Shown here: positions 8,768-16,992 of the stretch, in pieces | How the letters are laid out: each line of letters opens with the position of its first letter | Position numbering within the stretch: the stretch's first letter is position 1 | Assembly (NCBI GenBank): GCA_023807065.1 | Contig: JAJJLU010000614.1 | Span: forward strand, 1-27,126 | Origin: Isotricha intestinalis | Taxonomy: Eukaryota; Ciliophora; Litostomatea; Vestibuliferida; Isotrichidae | Length of the DNA stretch: 27,126 nt | Reading direction: 5' to 3' | The notes under the pieces: generated by a model | The model's input: the letters and a program-made list of their open reading frames with translations, nothing else | Databases searched by the model: none | What the model was told of the DNA's origin: nothing | Program-made: the position numbers and the translations under genes

Positions 8768-10225
8768 TTACTTAATATTATCAATATCTTTTAAAGCAGA
8801 AGATCTTTGATGAGTAAGAATTCCTAATTCCCATTGTAAAATTTCATTTTTCTTCTTTTCAGCTTCAATCATATCATTATAACAATATTCAATTTCTCTT
8901 TCTTTTTGTAAAAGTTCTCTATATTTTTTCTCAAGAATTTTTTTCTTATATTCATGACTTTCTAAAGCTTTTTCAATATCAAGTTCACCATATTTTAATT
9001 CTTCTTTTATTTCATTTGTAGTTGCTAAAATATCTAAAGGAAATTTTTCAATTGTAGGATATTCATTTTCTGGAAAAGGAACATAACTTTCATATTTCAA
9101 TGTTTGAGTAGAAGAATATTTTTCATAAAGAGTAATTGTTGATTTAAATAAATTTGACATTTTTCTTGGTAATTTTATATCATATAATATATCACATATT
9201 TTCCTAGGATTATTTTGACAAAATAATAATTCTTCTTTATTACTTAAAATAAAAGCTATTGAAAAATATAATATCATTTCTGGTTTATGATTAAAAGTTA
9301 TTATAAAATCAACAAAAGAAACCCAATCATCTTTTTTAAAGCTTTCAGAAAAGAAATTAGTTAATAATCTCCAAATAATTTCATTTTCAAATATTTTAGC
9401 ACTTCTAAATATATTTATTAAACCATCACTTTCTTTATTAATTATATTTATAACAAATTTAATATGTGAATAAGGCATATTTGGATAAAATTCAAACCAA
9501 TATTTAAAAACAGAAGTAAATAAAGCCATTAAAGTTTCAAAAATAAAAATATCATCTGCTGAAAAACTTTTAATAAAAGGATAAGTAATATTTGTTAAAA
9601 AATATACATTTCCAACACCATTATTCCAATAAGCTAATAAAGAACAAATTTGTTGTAATCTTATTAAATATTTTCTATCTGAAACTTGATAAATTCTATC
9701 TAAATTTTCAAATAAAGGATGAATTCCTTTTCCAGCTAATAATTTAAATTTTTCTATATTATTTGGTAAAGATAATAAAAATCTCCAAATATATTTTCTT
9801 GCATTTTCAGGATAAGTTCCAGTTATTAAAATTGTTTCTTTTAATGATTTATAATCTAAAAAAGAAAAATCTATTAATTTTATTTGTCTTGATGTTAATT
9901 CTGTTCTTAGAAATTTATCAAAATATTCTTTTTTTATTATTGGCATTTTCATTTTTAAAGAATCATAAATTTCTTTTTTTGTTGTTTGTTCTTCTTTTTG
10001 ATTTAATTTTTTACTTTCATGACTATCATTTAAATCTATACTTGGTTGAGAACTATTTTTATTTTCTTTTGGTTCATTAAAATCAAATTCTTTTTTTTCT
10101 GTTAAAACTTTTCTTTCTTTTAACATTGATTGTTCATGATAAAATTGATTTATTTCTTCAATATCTTTTTTAAAATTTTGTAAATCTACTAATGTATTTT
10201 CATCAATTAAATTAATATCAGCCAT
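8768..10225 (-). CDS. TBC1D31: TBC-domain protein, TBC1D31 (WDR67)-like, without the WD40 half
   Basis: A 485-residue protein. An acidic/charged N-terminus (1-90) precedes a Rab-GAP-type TBC domain at about 125-345. Recognisable TBC1D31 landmarks are TYPENARKYIWRFLLSLP (137-154), KGIHPLFENL (166-175), QQICSLLAYW (191-200), YPFIKSF (215-221) and YWFEFYPNMP (242-251), all in the same order as in the human centriolar-satellite protein. The C-terminal 403-470 region is a Glu/Lys-rich coiled coil, also as in TBC1D31. The catalytic Arg finger (IxxDxxR) and Gln finger (YxQ) of active Rab-GAPs are not evident, so this is probably a structural TBC protein. Animal TBC1D31 has N-terminal WD40 repeats that are absent here; the first ATG follows directly on the short divergent promoter, so the gene looks complete rather than truncated. 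A centrosome, basal body or ciliary role is inferred from the family. Stop is TAA. Confidence 0.85.
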   Translation of the reverse strand: MADINLIDENTLVDLQNFKKDIEEINQFYHEQSMLKERKVLTEKKEFDFNEPKENKNSSQPSIDLNDSHESKKLNQKEEQTTKKEIYDSLKMKMPIIKKEYFDKFLRTELTSRQIKLIDFSFLDYKSLKETILITGTYPENARKYIWRFLLSLPNNIEKFKLLAGKGIHPLFENLDRIYQVSDRKYLIRLQQICSLLAYWNNGVGNVYFLTNITYPFIKSFSADDIFIFETLMALFTSVFKYWFEFYPNMPYSHIKFVINIINKESDGLINIFRSAKIFENEIIWRLLTNFFSESFKKDDWVSFVDFIITFNHKPEMILYFSIAFILSNKEELLFCQNNPRKICDILYDIKLPRKMSNLFKSTITLYEKYSSTQTLKYESYVPFPENEYPTIEKFPLDILATTNEIKEELKYGELDIEKALESHEYKKKILEKKYRELLQKEREIEYCYNDMIEAEKKKNEILQWELGILTHQRSSALKDIDNIK

Positions 10226-10313
10226 ATGAAAATATTATATAAAATATTTGAAAAAAGAAATAAATTTAAAAAAAGAAAAAAATATTCAAAAAAAAAATTC
10301 AAAAAAAAAAAAA
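10226..10313. promoter_or_regulatory. Very short divergent promoter, TBC1D31-like / calmodulin-like genes
   Basis: Only 88 bp separate the two start codons, with the plus strand consisting almost entirely of A-runs just before ATG 10314. In-frame ATG codons at and after 10248 would add a 22-residue, almost pure Lys/Asn/Glu leader to the EF-hand protein. I treat that stretch as the leader of the mRNA because A-rich sequence directly before ATG is the pattern at several other genes here. Confidence 0.5.
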
Positions 10314-10745
10314 ATGGATGATGAAAACGAAATAAAAGAACAAAATGAAGCTTTTAAAATATTTGATTTTAATAATGATGGTAATTTAAATAAAGAAGAA
10401 GCAAATTGGGCATTTATGGCTTTGTATACATTTTCAGAAGAAGAATTAAATAGTATATTATCTCAATATGGAAAAAATGGTGTTCTTGATTTTGATTCTT
10501 TTTCAAATTATTTATTAAAAAGATCAAGAGATCAAGAAATTGAACAAGAATTAATGGAATGCTTTACTGAAATGGATAAAGATCATGATGGGAAAATTAG
10601 TAAAAAAGATTTAAAATATTTATTATATTCTATTGGGGAAAAATTAAATGATGATGAAATTGAAGAAATCATTAAAGAAACTGATACTACTGGAGAAGGA
10701 TTTATTTATTATAAAGATATGATTAAATTGTTATTAACTAAATAA
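10314..10745 (+). CDS. Calmodulin/centrin-like four-EF-hand protein
   Basis: A 143-residue protein with the size and layout of calmodulin (148 residues). EF1 loop 18-29 (D-F-N-N-D-G-N-L-N-K-E-E) is canonical. The second hand, about 51-62, lacks the acidic ligands and keeps only the central glycine and hydrophobic position. EF3 loop 88-99 (D-K-D-H-D-G-K-I-S-K-K-D) is canonical except for Asp in place of Glu at position 12. EF4 loop 124-135 starts with Asp and ends with Asp but is weak at positions 3 and 5. Two good calcium sites, one per lobe, are therefore expected. The protein is likely a calcium sensor; specific target unknown. The start was chosen at ATG 10314 rather than the in-frame ATG at 10248, which would add a homopolymer-like Lys-rich leader. 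It is divergent from the TBC1D31-like gene. Stop is TAA. Confidence 0.88.
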   Translation: MDDENEIKEQNEAFKIFDFNNDGNLNKEEANWAFMALYTFSEEELNSILSQYGKNGVLDFDSFSNYLLKRSRDQEIEQELMECFTEMDKDHDGKISKKDLKYLLYSIGEKLNDDEIEEIIKETDTTGEGFIYYKDMIKLLLTK

Positions 10746-11337
10746 TATAATATTATATTTGATTTTTTTTTCTTAAATATTTTTTTTTTTGAGTTTTTTG
10801 TTAATTTTTTTATTTTGTTAATTATAAAAAATCAAATTAAATTTATATTTAAAGGAAAATTATTTGAAAAAAAAGAATTGAAAGAAAAATTTTAAATGAA
10901 TGAAAATAAATGAGAAAATCAATTAATGAAAATTAAGTAAAGATTTTATTTCATGTTTTAAATAATAACATTTTTTGGAAACAATAATATAAATAGTTTA
11001 AAAGTAATTTATTTATTGCAATGATTTTTATTCTTTATTTTTTCCTATTTTTTTCAATATTCTTTTGATTCGATATATTAATTTGAATTTTTGTATACTT
11101 CTTCGAGATGATTTTAAAGAATTTTCATGACAATCATTATTGTTTTCTTTGAACTTCTTTAAAATATGTTTTTAAAAGAATATTATCTTTGATTATATAT
11201 TTTCATTATTTCTTCTTTTTGTGTTAAACATTTTTATATCTTCCAATATTGTTTTTTTTTAAGTTAGCAGGTATGATTAAAAGAAAATATTTAATCAATC
11301 ATCTGAAACAATTTAATTTTTTAAAAATTAAATTGAA
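10746..11337. other. Noncoding gap after the EF-hand gene
   Basis: This is about 590 bp without a supported gene. On the minus strand, about 37 open codons run from about 11145 to a TAA near 11025 (Ser/Arg/Lys-rich), but no start, upstream extension or recognisable similarity is visible. The remainder is poly-A/T-rich. Confidence 0.5.
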
Positions 11338-12150
11338 ATGAAATTAATTAATGATTTAAGTAGAGAATATAAAATTAATCCAAGTGTTTTATCATTTTCC
11401 TTTAGTTATGAATATTAAAAAATTAAATGAACTTATTAATGAATTATTAAATCTTTTATCTAAAGAAAAAATTTGCTTTTTTTATTAGAGATATTAAATT
11501 ATTAGCTTCTTTAAAGATTATGTAAAATGAAAATAATTTAAACTCAGAACAACCAATTGAAATTTATTATATGTTAGAAATTCCTGAACATGAAAAAAAT
11601 AATACAATAAAAGAAAATGAATGGATAAAAAATATTTTAAATGAAATGAATTATATTCTAATAAATATAATGAATATATTGTAGACCTTTTTAATGGAGA
11701 AGTCTCTTTTTTTAAGGAAATAGTAATAATAAAATATATTCTCTAAAAAGAATGTCGATGAAGATGCCTTAGCTTTATTAACAGACATTAAATATTGATA
11801 AAGAAAAAAAGTAAAAATAAAATAATACTTATAAACTTAAATTTTATAAAGACATTATTAGTTCACTTTGTTAAGTTTCAAATAATTCAATATAAATAAA
11901 ACAAAGAAGTGTAACCCTCAAAGAAACGAAACCTTTTGTGGTTTGAATAGTGATATTTCTTTAAGTAATGATAAAGAAAATCATCCTAATAATTTTGTTA
12001 CTTCTAGTTTTGACTGAAATATTAAAGTTTTTGATATTAGAGGGGAAAAATTACTTTTATATAAGGTTGATACTGGAGAAACAGAAAAAATTTGTTGTTA
12101 AATTTAATAGAATTAATACTGTCATTTCAGGTTATAAGAAAGTTGAGTAA
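11338..12150 (+). pseudogene. Decayed WDR12/YTM1-like gene (NLE domain plus WD40 remnants)
   Basis: Successive pieces in different + frames line up, in order, with ribosome-biogenesis factor WDR12/Ytm1. Near 11399-11480: PLVMNIKKLNELINELLNLL, like the NLE-domain segment. At 11481: FIRDIKLLASLK, like the FLI-G-x-x-L-R-x-x-L stretch. At 11526-11640: EQPIEIYYMLEIPE and then NEWIKNIL, matching the family's E-V-V-E-I-E-Y-V and D-D-W-I-S-S-I positions. Near the 3' end, 11967-12100: NNFVTSSFD, a TGA stop, then NIKVFDIRGEKLLLYKVD, a late WD40 blade; then after a frameshift FVVKFNRINTVISGYKK to TAA at 12148. Frameshifts, internal stops and loss of most middle blades rule out a functional product. Introns cannot explain it because the frames change without recognisable GT..AG boundaries and the middle of the propeller is missing. 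A functional copy presumably lies elsewhere. Confidence 0.62.
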
Positions 12151-12263
12151 ATATTTACAAATATTAAAATAAAAATTTTCAGGATTTATTAAATAATTTA
12201 TCATCATAAGATTGTTTATTTATTTTTTAAATTATTTATTATTAATCCAAATAAAACTAAATT

Positions 12264-14804
12264 ATGAGTAATCATAAAGATTTTCCAAAAAAAGCTTTTC
12301 AAAATTCTGGGAAGGAGATGAAAAAACAGAATGTTCAAGAACATATAGAAAATCCACCAAAATTTATTAACAAGAATGAAAACATGAATAATGAAGGGAT
12401 AATAAATCAAAATAAAAATCAAAAAAAAACAAATTTAGAAAAAAATTTTACTATAAAAATCAAAAAAGAAAATCCAAAACCAAAACAAGATAAAGAAGTT
12501 CCAAAAACTGAATTAATAGATAATAAAAAGAAGGAAGTCAAAAATCTATATAATACAAATTTTGAGAATAAAAAGTTAGAAAATAAAAATAATAAATTTA
12601 TGAAAGATAATGAAAATAAAGATAATAATAATAATAATAAAAATAGAAATAATTTAAGAGATAATGAAAACATAAATAATAATTTAATAGAGCCAAAAAA
12701 TAAAAATATTAATTTAAGAGAGCAGAATAATAATGAAAATAAAATACAAAATAATAAAAATTTCGGAGGTAATAAAAATGGAAATTTTAATAAAAATATA
12801 TTAAAAAGTAATAATAACAATGAAAATAGAATTTTAGAAAATAAAAATATGATAAATGATAAATTAGAAAAACAATCAGGAAATATAACACCAAGAAATA
12901 AAATATTAAATGTTAAAAATGAAGAAATTAAAAGTGAAAAAAAAAAAATAATTATAAATAAAAATGATGGAAATAAAAAAATAGAAAATAAAGATATAGA
13001 AAAAGAAATAAAACCAGAAAAAATAATAAATTCAATTCTCCCAATGAGAAATGAAAAAGGAAATCACAATTGTTTTATTAATGTATTAATTCAAATTCTT
13101 TTTCAATCCAAAGAATTTAAAAATAATTATTTAAAATTACAATTTAACAATGATGAAAATAATCCTTTGTATCAGCTTCAAAAATTATTTTTATCATATT
13201 CAAATCTCCAAAAATCAGGAACTCCAGATATTTTAGATATTATTACTTTTAGAAAATCTTTATCAAAAATATTTCCAGATATCCAAGAAGGAATTTGTGG
13301 TGATCCTGTTGAAGTACTAAATCATATATTAAATGCTATTCATTTATTTTCAGTTAATAATAATAATAAATTAAATGAATTTAATCCAAGTAATTTTAAT
13401 TGTAATCTTTCTTGTCTTTCACATAAATTTTCTTCAATCAAATTAAAAGAAAATTTATATTGTTCTTCATGTAATATAAATAGTGAAATTCCTTATGATG
13501 GCAATTATTTTGTTTATGAAATTTTTGCTTTTGAAATATTAGAATTATTACATGGAAAAACTAATCAATCTTTTAAAAATAAATTATTTACATTTTCTAA
13601 AGATTTAAATAATAAAGTTCCTGAGGAAACAAAGGTTTCCGATTGTGTATGTGAAAAACCAAACATAAAAAAAGAATTAATTCAATGTGGTAACATTAAT
13701 CCTTATTTAATTATAAATTTAACTTGGGATAATCTATTTCCAAAAATGACGGATATATTAAAAATGTATAACTTAATATCAACAGAAGATGAAAATAAAA
13801 ATTTATTTACATTAAAAGATGAATCAAAAATGAATCGACAGTATTATTTATATGCAATTATAGTATTTTACAATTATCATTATACATGTGCAATAAATAT
13901 AGATTATAATTGGTATTTTATTGATGATTATAAAATAAAAGAATTTAAATCATATAAAGAATTAATAATAAACCTTATTACAAATCATTATCATCCAATA
14001 GTACTGTTTTATTCAATATATAACCAATCAAAAGAAATAGATAAAAATGAAGTTTTTAATAGTGAAGAATATAATAAAATATTTAAATTATGTTATGACT
14101 TTGATACCAAAATAAGAGGAGAAAATGTTTCAAGAATATATTCAAATAAAGTAGATAAAGCAATAGAATATTTTAGTAATTCTAAAAGGGGTTCTAAAAT
14201 ATCTTCTAATACTCTCTCTTCAAACAATGAAAGTTGGGTTTGTATATATTGTAAGTCTAAAAATCCTATTATTAACGTTAAATGTTGGTGTTGTAATAGA
14301 GTTTCAAATATATTATTTGTTAATAAAAGTTCTTCAACTACTTTTAATTTACTTAAAGATAGTAATAGTAGAATATCTAATTCTGGATTATTTTTAAATG
14401 ATATTCCTACTGTTAATTCTATTAAAATTAATGTTAATCCAAATAATCAAAATTTAAGAGAGAATTCTGAATTTTTTTTAGACAAAAATACTTCTTCTGA
14501 ATTTTTCAGAAGTAAATCAATTAAAATAAATAATAATGATGATGATAAAAATTCAAATGATTATATTTTAAATACTCATCAAAGAAAATTCCAATTACAA
14601 AAAAGGAAAAGTAATAATCGATATAATTCAAAGAAAACTAACGATGATGATTTTACAATTTTTGGTCAATCTAGCAATGAGAATGTGAAAAATATTAATA
14701 ATACAATAGATAATGTAAATAATAAAACTATTTGGTATTGCCTTGATTGTGGTATTAAAAATGATAATAATTTTTGTCCTCAATGTGGAAAAAAAAAATG
14801 TTAA
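12264..14804 (+). CDS. Ubiquitin-specific protease-like protein (USP53/USP54 type) with two C-terminal zinc fingers
   Basis: An 846-residue protein. Residues 1-255 are Asn/Lys/Glu low complexity. The USP domain spans about 257-587: Cys box LPMRNEKGNHNCFINVLIQI (259-278, Cys270), the GDPVEVLNHIL segment (346-356), finger-region cysteines C384, C400/C403 and C461/C463/C475, His box YHYTCAI (538-544, His539), and WYFIDDYKIKE (550-560) with Asp554/555, ending HPIVLFYSI (577-585). The N-x-C-F-x-N Cys box and the order of blocks resemble USP53/USP54 more than canonical USPs, which have N-T-C-Y-x-N. Cys and His are both retained, so activity is possible. Two extra modules follow: a RanBP2/NZF-like finger W658-x-C660-x2-C663-x10-C674-x2-C677, and a terminal zinc ribbon C826-x2-C829...C838-x2-C841. 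NZF fingers often bind ubiquitin. It probably removes or reads ubiquitin chains in the cytosol. Stop is TAA. Confidence 0.85.
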   Translation: MSNHKDFPKKAFQNSGKEMKKQNVQEHIENPPKFINKNENMNNEGIINQNKNQKKTNLEKNFTIKIKKENPKPKQDKEVPKTELIDNKKKEVKNLYNTNFENKKLENKNNKFMKDNENKDNNNNNKNRNNLRDNENINNNLIEPKNKNINLREQNNNENKIQNNKNFGGNKNGNFNKNILKSNNNNENRILENKNMINDKLEKQSGNITPRNKILNVKNEEIKSEKKKIIINKNDGNKKIENKDIEKEIKPEKIINSILPMRNEKGNHNCFINVLIQILFQSKEFKNNYLKLQFNNDENNPLYQLQKLFLSYSNLQKSGTPDILDIITFRKSLSKIFPDIQEGICGDPVEVLNHILNAIHLFSVNNNNKLNEFNPSNFNCNLSCLSHKFSSIKLKENLYCSSCNINSEIPYDGNYFVYEIFAFEILELLHGKTNQSFKNKLFTFSKDLNNKVPEETKVSDCVCEKPNIKKELIQCGNINPYLIINLTWDNLFPKMTDILKMYNLISTEDENKNLFTLKDESKMNRQYYLYAIIVFYNYHYTCAINIDYNWYFIDDYKIKEFKSYKELIINLITNHYHPIVLFYSIYNQSKEIDKNEVFNSEEYNKIFKLCYDFDTKIRGENVSRIYSNKVDKAIEYFSNSKRGSKISSNTLSSNNESWVCIYCKSKNPIINVKCWCCNRVSNILFVNKSSSTTFNLLKDSNSRISNSGLFLNDIPTVNSIKINVNPNNQNLRENSEFFLDKNTSSEFFRSKSIKINNNDDDKNSNDYILNTHQRKFQLQKRKSNNRYNSKKTNDDDFTIFGQSSNENVKNINNTIDNVNNKTIWYCLDCGIKNDNNFCPQCGKKKC

Positions 14805-15157
14805 AATTTCATTATATTGTAACAATTCATTATTCAATAAAATTTTAAATTTTTAATATTTAAATCATCTTATTTCTTTATATAATTCCTTCTATAATTA
14901 TCAAACCATATGATTCCAAAAAAATGAATTTAAGAAAAAAGAAATAAAATAATTATTAGATTTAATTAATTATATCTTAAAAACCCTAGAATCAATATTT
15001 ATATAATAATAAATAACAAAAAAAATTTATTTAAATATAAATGATTCTAAAATATAAAAATATAATTTAAGTCAATTAATTATTAAAACTCTTAATATAG
15101 ATTAAATTTTTCTGGAGAAAAAAGTAACACAAAGATTTACATAATAAAATTTATTAG
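14805..15157. other. Noncoding gap
   Basis: AT-rich sequence after the USP-like gene with stops in all frames. No RNA gene or repeat seen. It leads into the remnant that follows. Confidence 0.5.
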
Positions 15158-15578
15158 GTTTTAGGAATTAAAATTTTTGTTTTGACTTGTTCTAAAATTA
15201 ATAGAAATAATGAAAAAAAACAATATTTAAGTGAAATTAAAATTCCTTTTGGATTTAATTATACAATTAATAAAGGAAAAATTATTAAACATGAAAGTTG
15301 TAATAATAAAATGGATGTTAATTTATTATTTTTATTATTATGTATTCATAGGATCAGTTACTAAAGAATATAAAATAATGTTTTTTATTTTTTGGTGAAA
15401 AGATACTAATAGATTCATAAAAATCCTAATTGAAAATAAAAGAGAAAAACTTATTGTAAATTTTAATTTGATTCCTGATAATTTAAATAATATAGATATT
15501 GGAAAAGATTTTGAAAGTTATGTTTGCTGAATTGGAAATGAAAGGAATTCTTTAGTTATTTTGTATAATAATAATTAA
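15158..15578 (+). pseudogene. Unidentified frameshifted gene remnant
   Basis: Two coding-like stretches abut in different + frames. The first is open from 15158 to 15364 with no ATG near its beginning and contains EIKIPFGFNYTINKGKIIKH. The second, 15351-15578, contains KREKLIVNFNLIPDNLNNIDIGKDF (positions about 15438-15512) and is broken by TGA at 15396-15398 and about 15528. The composition is less AT-rich than the flanks, and residues look protein-like rather than random, so I call it a decayed gene. No family is recognised. It could instead be a short exon pair, but no convincing splice sites are seen. Confidence 0.35.
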
Positions 15579-16143
15579 ATTTATTAACAATGAATTATTA
15601 AAAATTTTTATTTTTGATTGAAAAAATAAAAATATTTTACCTTCAATTACTTATAAATAGTAAAGATAACTTAGAAAGAAAATATTGAAATAAATTATGA
15701 GAAGAAATATAAAGTCCAACAATTATAATAAATATTTAAAAAGAAAATTAGTATCATTTAAAAGAACATTAGAAATATTAACTTCACATATTTTACAATT
15801 AGAATTCACCTAAAACAAACAATATCATATTTACAAAATCAAAATATTCAAAACTAATCAAATAGTCAAAACCAAAATAATGACATGTATAATTATAATA
15901 TTTTTTTATAATATTAATATTATCAGGGAGAATGAAGCAAATTAATATTAATATATTAAATAATCCTATATTAATCCAAATTCATATATTTTAGATTATT
16001 TTCACATTCACAAAGGAATATAATATATTATTTCATATATTATTATTTATTTAATAATTATAATAATAATCATTTTTTTCCAAATTTATCGTATTTAATA
16101 TAATTGAAATTCATATTTAACAAAAGAATTTTTTTAATGTAAT
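15579..16143. other. Noncoding gap with start-stop uORF before the kinase gene
   Basis: No supported gene in about 565 bp. A weak Gln/Asn-rich reading lies around 15810-15890 but is closed by stops. At its right end an ATG-TAA pair (16137-16142) sits a single base before the kinase start codon. Confidence 0.45.
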
Positions 16144-16992
16144 ATGAATGAAGTTAAAATTTTTGAAAAATATAATAAATTAAATAAAATAGGAGAAGGT
16201 GCTTTTTCTATTGTATATAAAGCTGAGAATATTATTACTAAAGAATTAGTAGCAATAAAGGAAATTCCCAAAAAAATGAATGATAAAGATATAAAAAAAG
16301 ATATAGAAAAAGAAATTAAGTTTATGGAAATATTTAGTAATTATCCTAATTCTGTTAGATTAATTGATAAATTTGAAGAAAATGATAAAATATTTATAGT
16401 GACAGAATTATGTGATGGAGATTTAGCAAAATATTTAAAAAAATCAAAAAATGGCTTTTCAATTCAAGAAATAAAGATTATAATGAATCAATATAATAAA
16501 ATATTATATGAAATAAGAAAAAAAGATATGGTACATAATGATGTTAAATTAGAAAATGTTTTGGTTAAATTTAAAGGAAATTTAAAAGAATTTATTATAA
16601 AATTAATGGATTATGGCCAAATGAAACTTCTTTCAAGTATAAAAGATCTAAGTAATAATGTTTTCGGAATTGAACCATACATTGAAGGAGGAAAAAAAAT
16701 TTTATATTTATTAGAAAAAATTGATTTATTAAATCTTGGTATTAATATTTATAGAATGATATTTAAAGAACCCCCAAAAACTTTTGAAGAATTAAATGAA
16801 AACATTGATAAATTTGTTGAAGATAAAGAATTATTAGATTTATTAAAAAAATTATGTGTTGAAGATGCAAAAAAAAGAATTGATTGGGAGGAATATTTTA
16901 ATCATAAATTTTTTAATATTGAAAAAGAAGAATTTGAAAAAGTCGAAAATATTGTAAAAGAAATTAATGTTAATGAAAATAAATTAAAGTAA
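16144..16992 (+). CDS. Small protein kinase, divergent Ser/Thr type
   Basis: A 282-residue protein consisting almost only of a kinase domain. Visible subdomains: glycine loop IGEGAFSIV (16-24), VAIK with Lys39, helix-C Glu near 55-57, hinge VTELCDGDL (86-94), catalytic loop VHNDVKLENVL (130-140) with Asp133, Lys135 and Asn138, and the metal motif DYG (156-158). HRD is HND and DFG is DYG, both tolerated in active kinases. The activation segment is short and ends FGIEPYIEGG (174-183), so the usual APE is missing, and the C-lobe is compact, with Arg245 and an HKFF motif (254-257) marking its end. Catalysis looks possible but regulation by activation-loop phosphorylation less so. Target unknown; ciliates carry very large divergent kinomes. 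The ATG follows one base after an ATG-TAA pair. Stop is TAA. Confidence 0.87.
   Translation: MNEVKIFEKYNKLNKIGEGAFSIVYKAENIITKELVAIKEIPKKMNDKDIKKDIEKEIKFMEIFSNYPNSVRLIDKFEENDKIFIVTELCDGDLAKYLKKSKNGFSIQEIKIIMNQYNKILYEIRKKDMVHNDVKLENVLVKFKGNLKEFIIKLMDYGQMKLLSSIKDLSNNVFGIEPYIEGGKKILYLLEKIDLLNLGINIYRMIFKEPPKTFEELNENIDKFVEDKELLDLLKKLCVEDAKKRIDWEEYFNHKFFNIEKEEFEKVENIVKEINVNENKLK

Noticed and set aside
10248..10313. In-frame N-terminal extension of the EF-hand protein
   Set aside because: The added 22 residues are almost all Lys/Asn/Glu from A-runs, which are also found before other start codons here as untranslated leader.
12419..12820. Minus-strand Leu/Phe-rich 133-codon frame
   Set aside because: Shadow of the Asn/Lys-rich N-terminus of the USP-like gene.
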